This document shows, in pieces, positions 1-5,924 of a DNA stretch of 6,543 nt. Every line of letters starts with the position of its first letter. Within the stretch, counting starts at the first letter, position 1. Below the pieces are notes generated by a model. That model searched no databases, was not told the DNA's origin, and worked only from the letters and a program-made list of their open reading frames with translations. The stretch spans positions 1-6,543 of the forward strand of contig DMYC01000105.1 in assembly GCA_003482695.1 (NCBI GenBank), read 5' to 3'. The stretch comes from Clostridiales bacterium UBA8960. GTDB lineage: Bacteria; Bacillota; Clostridia; Peptostreptococcales; Acidaminobacteraceae. A program made the position numbers and the translations under genes.

Positions 1-657
1 AAGATTGTCGATCCTCATGTAGAAACGTATATCAGATCGCTTATCAACGAAACAGATCTATTTTTATCAGAACTTGCAAACTATGCTAGGGAACATCATG
101 TTCCTATCGTACAACCTGAAATCGCTCAATTCTTAAAAGTGTTTTTAAAGACGTTTAAGCCAAAAGCTGTACTGGAAATCGGTACAGCTATTGGTTATTC
201 AGGATCTTTGATTGCACTTGAGATGGAAGAGGGAACCATCGATACCATAGAACTTAATGAGAGCATGTACGAGAAGGCTAAAGAGACATTTGCGGCACTT
301 GGAAAAGCACACCCTCAAGTGGCCATTACGCAGCATTTAGGGGACGCTTCGACTGTTCTAGGGCAACTCGAGAAAAAGTTCGACCTCATATTCATAGATG
401 CTGCCAAAGGGCATTATCAGGCATTTTTTGACCTTTGCTATCCCATGTTAAGCGAAGGTGGCGTTATCGTATCTGATAATGTGCTTTATAAAGGTATGAT
501 TGCCACAAACCTGTATTTGGTGAAACGCAAAATTACCATCGTCAAGAGAATGCGCAAGTATCTTGCGTACATCACAAACCATCCTGAACTGGAAACGACG
601 GTTTTACCTATGGGAGATGGTTTGGCAATCAGTTATAAAAAAGGAGGAAGCGCATGA
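1..657 (+). CDS. trmR: tRNA 5-hydroxyuridine methyltransferase TrmR (YrrM-like), 5' partial
   Basis: This is a class I SAM-dependent O-methyltransferase, expected to methylate 5-hydroxyuridine at tRNA wobble position 34 to give 5-methoxyuridine. The frame is open from base 1, so the start codon lies outside the window. A GTG at 139 is an internal codon, because the 46 residues before it look native (AREHHVPIV matches the YrrM N-terminal helix region). By my recollection of B. subtilis YrrM (about 217 aa), only a few residues are missing from the 218 seen. Visible motifs, numbered from the window edge, are the SAM-binding VLEIGTAIGYS (57-67), the acidic end of strand 2 (DTIELNE), FDLIFIDAAKGHYQ with the metal/SAM-site Asp, GGVIVSDNVLYKG, and the C-terminal GDGLAIS. 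It overlaps the next gene by 4 bp (ATGA), and the order trmR-trhP-udk matches B. subtilis yrrM-yrrN/yrrO-udk. This context separates it from generic catechol- or caffeoyl-CoA-type methyltransferases. Confidence 0.9.
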   Translation, partial: KIVDPHVETYIRSLINETDLFLSELANYAREHHVPIVQPEIAQFLKVFLKTFKPKAVLEIGTAIGYSGSLIALEMEEGTIDTIELNESMYEKAKETFAALGKAHPQVAITQHLGDASTVLGQLEKKFDLIFIDAAKGHYQAFFDLCYPMLSEGGVIVSDNVLYKGMIATNLYLVKRKITIVKRMRKYLAYITNHPELETTVLPMGDGLAISYKKGGSA

Positions 658-1886
658 AGCGTGTAGAATTGTTGGCACCAGCAGGCGATTTGGAGAAACT
701 CAAATACGCCATTATTTACGGTGCTGATGCAGTGTATATCGGCGGTCAAGTTTTTGGGCTACGCGCTGCTGCAAAGAATTTTTCATTTGAAGACATGCAG
801 GCAGGTGTTGCCTTTGCTCACGAACGTGGGAAAAAAGTCTTCCTTACATTGAATATCATCCCGCATAATGAAGACATTCATTATTTGGAATCATATATTG
901 ATCAAATAAAAGACATCGGTCTTGATGCTGTCATTTTGTCCGATCCTGGCACGTTCATGTTCATAAAAATGCATGCACCAGAGTTGGAAGTTCACTTGAG
1001 CACGCAGGCAAACAACACCAATTACATGAGTGCCAATTTTTGGCATGCACAAGGGATAAAGCGCGTCATTTTAGCGAGAGAACTGTCGTTTGATGAAGTG
1101 GCGGAAATACGTGCGAAAACACCGACAACACTGGAACTTGAGTCATTTGTACATGGTGCGATGTGCATTTCCTATTCTGGGAGATGCTTGATGAGCAACT
1201 ACATGGCTGGACGCGACGCCAATAGAGGTGCTTGTGCACAGCCTTGCAGATGGGAATACAATTTGGTGGAGAAAACGAGGCCAGGTGAGTATTTTCCAGT
1301 GGAGGAAACAGAAGACGGCACATTTTTCTTCAATTCAAAAGATTTGTGCATGATTCATGCGATTCCGGATTTGATAAAATCTGGGCTGGACAGCCTTAAA
1401 ATCGAAGGCCGAATGAAAACGATCTATTATGTTGCATCCATTGTCCGCGCTTATAGACAAGCGATCGATATGTTTTATGATGATCCAGAAAATTACAAGT
1501 TCAATCCAGAATGGTTTGAAGAACTTCAAAAGGTATCGCACCGAGAATTCACTTCCGGCTTTTATGATGGAAAGCCGACTCATGAAGATCAGTTATATAC
1601 CACCAGTTCCTATGTGAGAACTTATGATTTTATCGGTGTCGTTCTTGACTACGATGACGAAACGGGGCTCGCAACCATCGAACAGCGCAATAACTTTAAA
1701 ACGGGAGACCGCATCGAGATTATTGGCCCTGAGTATTACTATAGCGAGCACACAGTCGAATCGATGTTCGATGAAAAAGGGGAGTCGATTCAAGTGGCAC
1801 CACATGCGAAGCAAATCATAAAAATACCGATTGATAAACCAGTGAAACCATATTACATGTTACGGATGGTCGCATCTGATAAATAA
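654..1886 (+). CDS. trhP: U32-family tRNA hydroxylation protein TrhP (YrrO-like)
   Basis: This 410-aa protein belongs to the peptidase U32 family. Its members next to trmR are known to introduce 5-hydroxyuridine at tRNA U34, probably with prephenate-linked chemistry and an Fe-S cluster; they are not proteases in practice. The N-terminal part is the TIM-barrel-like region starting with ELLAPAGDLEKLKYAI and GADAVYIGG. The family signature ELESFVHGAMC...SGRCLMS lies at 161-181. Cysteines C171, C178, C194 and C198 are the four expected cluster ligands, with a further conserved-looking C232 in NSKDLCMIHAIPDLI, followed by GLDSLKIEGRMK (244-255). Residues from about 322 form the U32 C-terminal domain (FIGVVLDYDDETG...TGDRIEIIGP). 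The ATG is supported by AAGGAGG at 641-647, six bases upstream, and it overlaps the trmR stop, which implies translational coupling. B. subtilis has two paralogues in tandem here; this window has only the long one. Confidence 0.92.
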   Translation: MKRVELLAPAGDLEKLKYAIIYGADAVYIGGQVFGLRAAAKNFSFEDMQAGVAFAHERGKKVFLTLNIIPHNEDIHYLESYIDQIKDIGLDAVILSDPGTFMFIKMHAPELEVHLSTQANNTNYMSANFWHAQGIKRVILARELSFDEVAEIRAKTPTTLELESFVHGAMCISYSGRCLMSNYMAGRDANRGACAQPCRWEYNLVEKTRPGEYFPVEETEDGTFFFNSKDLCMIHAIPDLIKSGLDSLKIEGRMKTIYYVASIVRAYRQAIDMFYDDPENYKFNPEWFEELQKVSHREFTSGFYDGKPTHEDQLYTTSSYVRTYDFIGVVLDYDDETGLATIEQRNNFKTGDRIEIIGPEYYYSEHTVESMFDEKGESIQVAPHAKQIIKIPIDKPVKPYYMLRMVASDK

Positions 1887-1916
1887 GCGCAAAGCGCAAT
1901 TCTGAGGAGGGTTAGC

Positions 1917-2543
1917 ATGAATAAGCCGGTCGTTATTGGCGTAGCGGGTGGAACGGGCTCGGGTAAGAGCACTGTCGCAACTGCTATTTTTAAATCGTTG
2001 CCTGATGAAAACATACTGATTATTGAACAAGATGCTTATTATAAGGATCAAAGCAATTTGACATTTGATGAACGTGTCAAGACAAATTATGACCATCCTT
2101 TGGCTTTTGATACGGAGTTATTGATTGAGCATGTCAAAATGCTCTGCAACCATCAAAGTATTGAAAAACCGATTTACAACTTTTCGAAACACAATAGAGA
2201 AGAAAATTCCGTATCTGTCGCACCCAAAGAAATTATTATTATAGAAGGCATCATGATTCTGGAAGATAAGCGTTTGCGCGATTTGATGGACATCAAAATT
2301 TTCGTCGACACTGATGCCGATGTGAGAATCATCAGGCGCATCACGCGCGATATCAATGAACGCGGCAGAACCCTCGAGTCTGTGATCGAGCAGTACTTGG
2401 CAACGGTCAAGCCGGCTCATGAGCAATTCATTGAACCAACAAAAAAATATGCCGACATCATTATACCTGAAGGTGGCTATAACAAGGTTGCCATCGATTT
2501 GATGACGACAAAGGTCATGTCTATCGTAAAAGAAAAACAATAA
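1917..2543 (+). CDS. udk: Uridine kinase (uridine/cytidine salvage)
   Basis: This cytosolic P-loop nucleoside kinase phosphorylates uridine and cytidine to UMP and CMP in pyrimidine salvage. The 208-aa length is typical. The Walker A motif GGTGSGKST is at residues 11-19. EQDAYYKDQ (about 37-45) and NYDHPLAFD (about 57-65) are the nucleoside-binding signatures of the uridine kinase/PRK family. [10 protein letters not shown] gives the Walker B strand, and [19 protein letters not shown] is the lid/arginine region. The C-terminal [19 protein letters not shown] is also characteristic of bacterial Udk. A strong GAGGAGG ribosome binding site lies just upstream of the ATG, in a 30-bp gap after trhP, so it probably shares that transcript. 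The linkage trmR-trhP-udk is the same as in B. subtilis, where greA follows; here greA is absent and a PilT-like gene follows 18 bp later. Confidence 0.96.
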   Translation: MNKPVVIGVAGGTGSGKSTVATAIFKSLPDENILIIEQDAYYKDQSNLTFDERVKTNYDHPLAFDTELLIEHVKMLCNHQSIEKPIYNFSKHNREENSVSVAPKEIIIIEGIMILEDKRLRDLMDIKIFVDTDADVRIIRRITRDINERGRTLESVIEQYLATVKPAHEQFIEPTKKYADIIIPEGGYNKVAIDLMTTKVMSIVKEKQ

Positions 2544-2561
2544 AGTTAATCGAGGTGGAAA

Positions 2562-3641
2562 ATGCGCAGAGAAGATTTGATAAAAGCGGCAATTGAGCTG
2601 AATGCGTCAGACATACACATTGCGCCTTATGCTAGACCGATGCTTAGAGTCAATGGCATGCTTCAAGCGATTGAAGGAAGTGAGTTATCTTCTAATGAAG
2701 TGATCGCAGAAACGGTAAAAGCTTTATGCGATGACGTTCAGTTGAAAAAATTAGAGATGACTGGCGAGCTGAATTTCAGCTTTTCTGTGACCGAATTCGG
2801 CAGGTTTAGAGTCAATATCGTAAAGCAACGCGGGACATACAGTATTTCGATACGCATTCTTAAACTCGTTGTGCCTTCAAAGGAGTCTTTGGGGTTGCCT
2901 GATTCCGTATTTGAGCTTGCGGAACAGGGACGCGGTTTGTTGCTCGTAAGCGGCGCGTCCGGGTCTGGAAGGTCTACGACGATGGCTGCGATTGTTCAGC
3001 ATCTGAATGATCATCATAAACTCAATATCATAACGGTGGAATCGCCAATTGAATATTTGTTTAAGCATGGTCAGTCTATTGTGCTGCAAAGAGATGTCGG
3101 AACTGACACCGAGTCCATTTACGAAGGGGTACGAAGCATCATGCGACACGATCCCGATGTGGTCATGATATCCGATATCGGAGAAGACAATATTGCCGAG
3201 TTGGCACTTCAAATTGCTGAATCAGGGAAGCTTGTAATCGCGGGTTTATCTTCCATAAATGCAGTGACATCCATTGAATCTCTAATTGCGATGAGCAAAC
3301 AAGAGCGCATCGCAAATCGGAAGTTGAAACTTTCACATAATCTCTTAGGTGTCATTTCTCAACTTTTGGTTCCAGGTAAATTTGAAGGCGGTAGGGTTCT
3401 CGTCTATGAACTATTACTGCCAAATGCAGCAACGCGAACGCATATCATGGCTGATGCACTGCAAGAGCTGAGAAACACGCTCATCGTCGGAAAAAAACAG
3501 GGTATGGTGAATTTGGACACCAATTTATTTGAAAAATATATAGCGGGAGATATTACTCAAGAGACTTTGCATAAATATGCACAGGACATCGACTATATTA
3601 AACGCATGGAAAAATTAGCTTTGAAAGGTGATTTTGCATGA
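2562..3641 (+). CDS. PilT-like type IV pilus/secretion ATPase family protein with degenerate catalytic motifs
   Basis: This 359-aa protein matches PilT (about 345-350 aa) over its full length. The N-terminal PAS-like domain shows NASDIHIAPYARPMLRVNG (14-32), FSFSVTEFGRFRVNIVKQRG (72-91) and SLGLPDSV. The RecA-like ATPase domain runs from about residue 120. All four active-site motifs are changed. Walker A reads GASGSGRSTT (131-140), with Arg137 (AGG at 2970-2972) replacing the catalytic Lys. The Asp box EDP is ESP (160-162). Walker B, DPDxxLxGExRD in the family, is DPDVVMISDIGED (197-209), with G to S, E to D and R to G. The His box LHT is LSS (His to Ser230). Known PilT proteins power pilus retraction; this one probably hydrolyses ATP poorly or not at all. 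The frame is intact, with GAGGTGG just before the ATG, and it overlaps aroK by 4 bp, which argues against a simple pseudogene. No other pilus gene is in the window. It could be a regulatory subunit of another PilT ring or a relic. Confidence 0.85.
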   Translation: MRREDLIKAAIELNASDIHIAPYARPMLRVNGMLQAIEGSELSSNEVIAETVKALCDDVQLKKLEMTGELNFSFSVTEFGRFRVNIVKQRGTYSISIRILKLVVPSKESLGLPDSVFELAEQGRGLLLVSGASGSGRSTTMAAIVQHLNDHHKLNIITVESPIEYLFKHGQSIVLQRDVGTDTESIYEGVRSIMRHDPDVVMISDIGEDNIAELALQIAESGKLVIAGLSSINAVTSIESLIAMSKQERIANRKLKLSHNLLGVISQLLVPGKFEGGRVLVYELLLPNAATRTHIMADALQELRNTLIVGKKQGMVNLDTNLFEKYIAGDITQETLHKYAQDIDYIKRMEKLALKGDFA

Positions 3642-4129
3642 ACATCATATTGATTGGCATGATGGGATCTGGAAAGTCAAGTGTTGGCAGAGCGCTTGCG
3701 AGACGCATGGCATTTAATTTTTTCGATACCGACGAAATGATCGAAGAGATGCAAGGCCTTTCAATCGGCAAAATTTTTGAGCTCTACGGCGAGAAGCATT
3801 TTAGGAATCTGGAAGTTGACCTTGTAGAAAAGTTGAGTTCAGTACGCGATGCAGTAATTTCCACAGGTGGAGGTATCGTGATGAATCCTGTGAACACGAT
3901 GATGCTCAAAAATTTAGGCCATGTCGTCTATTTAAAAGGATCCATCCAGCAGTTGTTAAGCCACTTGGATGGAGAGACGGCAAACCGGCCGATGCTTAAG
4001 GACAACACGATCGAGGTGTTGCTTAGAGTCAGAGCGCCTTTGTACGCAAGTACGGCGCATTTGACCGTGGAGATTGACAACAAAACAATCGAGGAAGTCG
4101 CCGAAGAAATCTCAGCCGAATTTTTATAA
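3638..4129 (+). CDS. aroK: Shikimate kinase
   Basis: This 163-aa P-loop kinase phosphorylates shikimate to shikimate 3-phosphate in the common aromatic amino acid pathway. Residues GMMGSGKSS (7-15) form the Walker A loop. DTDEMIE (30-36) carries the shikimate-binding Asp pair, FRNLE (55-59) gives the binding Arg56, and STGGGIV (75-81) is the conserved glycine loop. NRPML (116-120) holds the lid Arg117, and RAPLY (132-136) the C-terminal shikimate/ATP-contacting Arg. The length is normal, and nothing essential appears to be missing. Its start codon overlaps the stop of the PilT-like gene (ATGA), and a GAAAGGTG ribosome binding site sits inside that gene, so the two are probably translationally coupled. 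A 137-bp gap with a promoter separates it from efp; linkage of aro genes upstream of efp is common in Firmicutes. I see no convincing intrinsic terminator after it, so some read-through into efp is possible. Confidence 0.95.
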   Translation: MNIILIGMMGSGKSSVGRALARRMAFNFFDTDEMIEEMQGLSIGKIFELYGEKHFRNLEVDLVEKLSSVRDAVISTGGGIVMNPVNTMMLKNLGHVVYLKGSIQQLLSHLDGETANRPMLKDNTIEVLLRVRAPLYASTAHLTVEIDNKTIEEVAEEISAEFL

Positions 4130-4148
4130 AGAACGAAGTCTGATTCAT

Positions 4149-4177
4149 TTGCACTCTAAAGGGACATCTGTTAGAAT
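4149..4177 (+). promoter_or_regulatory. Possible upstream (P1) SigA promoter of efp
   Basis: TTGCAC (4149-4154) is followed after 17 bp by TAGAAT (4172-4177). A TG one base upstream of the -10 gives an extended -10 element (TGtTAGAAT). The -35 is poor (three of six bases) but the -10 is five of six. It would be a second, weaker start upstream of the consensus promoter. This is a pattern match only. Confidence 0.35.
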
Positions 4178-4194
4178 CTTAGTATGGAGAATTC

Positions 4195-4224
4195 TTGACA
4201 ATCAAATGTGTTTAAGGCTATAAT
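4195..4224 (+). promoter_or_regulatory. Consensus SigA promoter for efp
   Basis: A perfect -35 TTGACA (4195-4200) and a perfect -10 TATAAT (4219-4224) are separated by 18 bp. Transcription would start near 4231, leaving a leader of about 36 nt that contains the GGAGGG ribosome binding site (4255-4260) before the efp ATG. Both hexamers being perfect predicts strong constitutive expression, as expected for a translation factor. It would also drive the CD1247-like gene downstream. Confidence 0.85.
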
Positions 4225-4266
4225 TATTGGTGGTCTAAGTTTGATTATTATTTTGGAGGGTATAAC

Positions 4267-4824
4267 ATGATAGCTGCAAGTGATTTTAGAAAAGGTGTTA
4301 CATTTGAAATAAACGGTGAGCCATTTGTCATCATTGATTTTCAACACGTTAAACCGGGAAAAGGCGCTGCGTTCGTAAGAACGAAGTACAAAAGCTTAAT
4401 TAATGGAACGATAAGAGAACAAGCATTCAATCCAGCTGAAAAGTTTCCTAGAGCACACATCGAAACAAAAGAGATGCAATATCTTTATCAAGAAGGCGAC
4501 TTATATTACTTCATGGATAATGAAACATATGATCAAATTCCTTTACAAGCTGAGCAAGTTGAAGACGCAATTCTCTACATTAAGGAAAATGATAGTGCGA
4601 CGCTTAAATTTTACAAAGGCAAATGCTTCCTTGTTGAACCGCCAAACTTTGTCGTTTTACTGGTCACTGAATCAGAGCCAGGGGTAAAAGGCGATACGGC
4701 AACTAACTCAACAAAGAAAGCAATCGTTGAAACGGGCGCTGAAATTCAGGTGCCGGGCTTTGTTAACGAAGGCGATAAGATTAAAATTGACACACGTACT
4801 GGCGAATACTTGTCAAGAGCTTAA
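4267..4824 (+). CDS. efp: Elongation factor P
   Basis: EF-P binds the ribosome between the P and E sites and relieves stalling at consecutive prolines. The 185-aa protein has the three-domain layout of bacterial EF-P: an N-terminal KOW-like domain (about 1-63), a central OB domain (about 65-127) and a C-terminal OB domain (about 129-184). The tip loop reads [12 protein letters not shown] (27-38), so the residue that would be modified is Lys32, the position that carries 5-aminopentanol in B. subtilis; beta-lysylated (EpmA) and rhamnosylated (EarP, Arg32) EF-Ps use the same position. No modification enzyme gene is in the window. The central [22 protein letters not shown] and C-terminal [48 protein letters not shown] are family hallmarks. 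The GGAGGG ribosome binding site fixes the ATG. The gene has its own strong promoter, and a palindrome follows 5 bp after the stop codon. Confidence 0.98.
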   Translation: MIAASDFRKGVTFEINGEPFVIIDFQHVKPGKGAAFVRTKYKSLINGTIREQAFNPAEKFPRAHIETKEMQYLYQEGDLYYFMDNETYDQIPLQAEQVEDAILYIKENDSATLKFYKGKCFLVEPPNFVVLLVTESEPGVKGDTATNSTKKAIVETGAEIQVPGFVNEGDKIKIDTRTGEYLSRA

Positions 4825-4829
4825 TTTGA

Positions 4830-4854
4830 ATTAAATTGACTTAGTCAATTTAAT
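4830..4854 (+). promoter_or_regulatory. Perfect 11-bp-arm palindrome between efp and the CD1247-like gene
   Basis: ATTAAATTGAC (4830-4840) and its exact inverted copy GTCAATTTAAT (4844-4854) flank TTA. In RNA this is an A-U-rich hairpin with no T-tract after it, so it is a poor intrinsic terminator. As DNA it looks like a dimeric regulator's operator. A weak promoter match, TTGAAT (4826-4831), 17 bp, TTTAAT (4849-4854), lies almost exactly across it. Alternatives are an mRNA 3' end stabiliser or a processing site. The role is not established. Confidence 0.5.
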
Positions 4855-4883
4855 ATAAATTACCCACTAAAGGAGGGATTCAC

Positions 4884-5339
4884 ATGAGCTATATGCATGA
4901 AAAGGTGGCTTATCTACAAGGATTAGCCGAGGGCATGGAAATTAGTAACGACTCGAAAGAGGGCAAGTTGTTGCTTCAAATCATCGAAGTTTTAGAGGCT
5001 TTTGCAGATGAAGTGGACAGCGTTTACGATGAGCTCGACGATCTCAACGATGCTGTAGTTGAACTTGACGATTATCTTGAAACAATTGATGAAGACCTTG
5101 CAAATCTTGAAGACGACATCTATGAAATGGATGACGATGACTTTGAAGATGAAGATGAGGACGAAGATTTTGAAGAAGTTGACTGTCCTGATTGTGGGAA
5201 ATCTTTCTTTGTTGATGGCAATTTAATTGATAAGGGCGAAGATGTTGAATGTCCTAACTGTGGTGTTATCATAGAATTCACGGATGAATGTGAGTGCTGC
5301 GATGATGAGTCATGCGACTGCGAATGTCACGAAGAATAA
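4884..5339 (+). CDS. CD1247 N-terminal-domain-type acidic zinc-ribbon protein, function unknown
   Basis: This 151-aa protein resembles the clostridial family named after CD1247, which is commonly found next to efp and sometimes mislabelled as an AraC-type regulator; no HTH is visible. Residues 1-40 (MHEKVAYLQGLAEGMEI...SKEGKLLLQIIEVLEAFADEV) are the conserved helical N-terminus. About 41-80 is a likely acidic coiled coil with Leu/Val heptad-like spacing, and 81-100 is almost all Asp/Glu. A zinc ribbon follows: CPDC (101-104) and CPNC (123-126). The last 16 residues add six more Cys and one His (C136, C138, C139, C144, C146, C148, H149). By my count 58 of 151 residues are acidic, 5 are Lys and none is Arg. 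There is no signal peptide or membrane segment, so it should be cytosolic. The ATG is set by AGGAGGG (4871-4877). It probably lies on the efp transcript and is closed by the terminator at 5381. Confidence 0.8.
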   Translation: MSYMHEKVAYLQGLAEGMEISNDSKEGKLLLQIIEVLEAFADEVDSVYDELDDLNDAVVELDDYLETIDEDLANLEDDIYEMDDDDFEDEDEDEDFEEVDCPDCGKSFFVDGNLIDKGEDVECPNCGVIIEFTDECECCDDESCDCECHEE

Positions 5340-5380
5340 TCGCGTTACGATTCTAATTTAAAACATGATTTTATAGGACG

Positions 5381-5424
5381 AGATGGCGCTTTCGATGAAA
5401 ATCGGCGACATCTTTTTCTTTTTT
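5381..5424 (+). terminator. Intrinsic terminator after the CD1247-like gene
   Basis: AGATGGCGC (5381-5389) pairs with GCGACATCT (5405-5413) with one mismatch. An inner CGAT/ATCG helix is capped by a GAAA tetraloop, with a TTT bulge on the 5' side. A T-rich run with a single C (5413-5424) follows directly. It lies 42 bp after the stop codon and just before the asp23 promoter, so it separates the efp and asp23-nusB transcription units. Confidence 0.8.
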
Positions 5425-5441
5425 ATGAGAGGCTGTTTTAT

Positions 5442-5470
5442 TTGTATATAATTTGCGGATTTGCTATAAT
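5442..5470 (+). promoter_or_regulatory. Extended -10 SigA promoter for the asp23-nusB unit
   Basis: A perfect TATAAT (5465-5470) is preceded by TG at the right offset (TGCTATAAT), making an extended -10. A weak -35, TTGTAT (5442-5447), lies 17 bp upstream. Another perfect TATAAT is present at 5447-5452 but has no recognisable -35. Transcription should start near 5477, about 25 nt before the ATG, with AAAGGAGG as ribosome binding site. Confidence 0.7.
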
Positions 5471-5481
5471 ATCATTATAGC
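5463..5481 (+). promoter_or_regulatory. Palindrome over the -10 and start site of the asp23 promoter (possible operator)
   Basis: GCTATAAT (5463-5470) and ATTATAGC (5474-5481) are exact inverted copies around ATC. The left arm is the -10 box itself and the right arm covers the expected transcription start, so a bound dimer would block polymerase. The low sequence complexity (A/T-rich) means chance is a real alternative. The right arm also presents a TATAAT on the - strand. Confidence 0.35.
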
Positions 5482-5501
5482 TTGTTCAAAGGAGGCATGA
5501 C

Positions 5502-5867
5502 ATGGCTGAAAATATGATAATTGATGCATATAAACATGGAAAAGTTAACATTGCAGATGATGTGATAGGGGTTATCGGTTCTATTGCGGCTGCTGAAATA
5601 GAAGGCATTAAGGATTTAAGCGGTTCGTTCCCTCAGGAAATGATGGAGATCGTAGGAAAGAAAAATTTCAATAAGGGTGTACACGTTGAAATGAATGAAG
5701 ATGTTGTTACCATTGATCTTAGTGTAATCGTCGATTATGGCACAAAAGTCCACGAGGTCGCATGCATGGTTCAAGAAAACGTAAAGTTGGCGATTGAGTC
5801 GATGACGGGATTTAAAGTGGCAGCAGTTAATGTAGTCGTTGAAGGCATCAATAAAAGTAAAGGGTAA
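5502..5867 (+). CDS. Asp23/Gls24 family protein (YqhY-like)
   Basis: This 121-aa protein is a single Asp23/Gls24 domain. Visible features are the N-terminal HGKVNIADDVIGVIGSIAAAEIEGIKDLSGSF (12-43), a central strand pair VHVEMNEDVVTIDLSVIVDYGTKVHEV (60-86), and the helix-strand end VQENVKLAIESMTGFKVAAVNVVVEGI. There is no signal peptide or membrane segment. Family members are small cytosolic or envelope-associated proteins; the B. subtilis paralogue in the same position upstream of nusB, YqhY, has been linked to control of acetyl-CoA carboxylase and fatty acid synthesis. AAAGGAGG (5488-5494), seven bases before the ATG, selects this start over an out-of-frame ATG at 5497. It has its own promoter and is probably co-transcribed with nusB. 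The biochemical role remains unclear. Confidence 0.9.
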   Translation: MAENMIIDAYKHGKVNIADDVIGVIGSIAAAEIEGIKDLSGSFPQEMMEIVGKKNFNKGVHVEMNEDVVTIDLSVIVDYGTKVHEVACMVQENVKLAIESMTGFKVAAVNVVVEGINKSKG

Positions 5868-5884
5868 ATAAAACGTGGAGAACT

Positions 5885-5907
5885 GACTGGCTTCTGTGAA
5901 GTTAGTC
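5885..5907 (+). promoter_or_regulatory. RNA hairpin between asp23 and nusB (possible attenuator)
   Basis: GACTGGCTTC (5885-5894) pairs with GAAGTTAGTC (5898-5907) around a TGT loop, giving ten pairs of which two are G-U. GTTTTC follows, too short a T-run for an efficient terminator. The helix ends 11 bases before the nusB ribosome binding site. It could act as a partial terminator, a processing site or a translational element. The role is inferred only. Confidence 0.5.
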
Positions 5908-5918
5908 GTTTTCATGTT

Positions 5919-5924
5919 AGGAGG
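5919..5924 (+). promoter_or_regulatory. Ribosome binding site that sets the nusB start
   Basis: AGGAGG lies four bases before the ATG at 5929. The same frame is open upstream from a GTG at 5896, but that GTG lies in the loop of the 5885-5907 hairpin and would place the AGGAGG inside the coding region. NusB homology also begins at [14 protein letters not shown], so 5929 is the start. Confidence 0.85.

Noticed and set aside
139..657. GTG at 139 as the start of the methyltransferase
   Set aside because: The frame is open back to base 1, and the upstream residues (including AREHHVPIV) match the family N-terminus, so this is an internal valine in a gene truncated by the window edge.
1066..1323. 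Minus-strand open frame (85 codons) within trhP
   Set aside because: It lies opposite the strongly conserved U32 signature, has no recognisable domain or ribosome binding site, and is best explained as a shadow of the real gene.
2118..2540. Minus-strand open frame (140 codons) opposite udk
   Set aside because: It mirrors the uridine kinase coding sequence with low-complexity, unrecognisable protein and no promoter or ribosome binding site.
4142..4178. GATTC/GAATC inverted repeat after aroK as a terminator
   Set aside because: Only short arms with a long loop and no T-tract; it also overlaps a better-fitting promoter candidate.
4854..4859. TATAAA as a -10 box with TTGACT (4836-4841) as -35
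   Set aside because: The spacer would be only 12 bp, too short for a SigA promoter.
5361..5376. TAAAA/TTTTA hairpin after the CD1247-like gene
   Set aside because: A five-pair A-U stem is expected by chance in such AT-rich sequence, and the real terminator lies just downstream.
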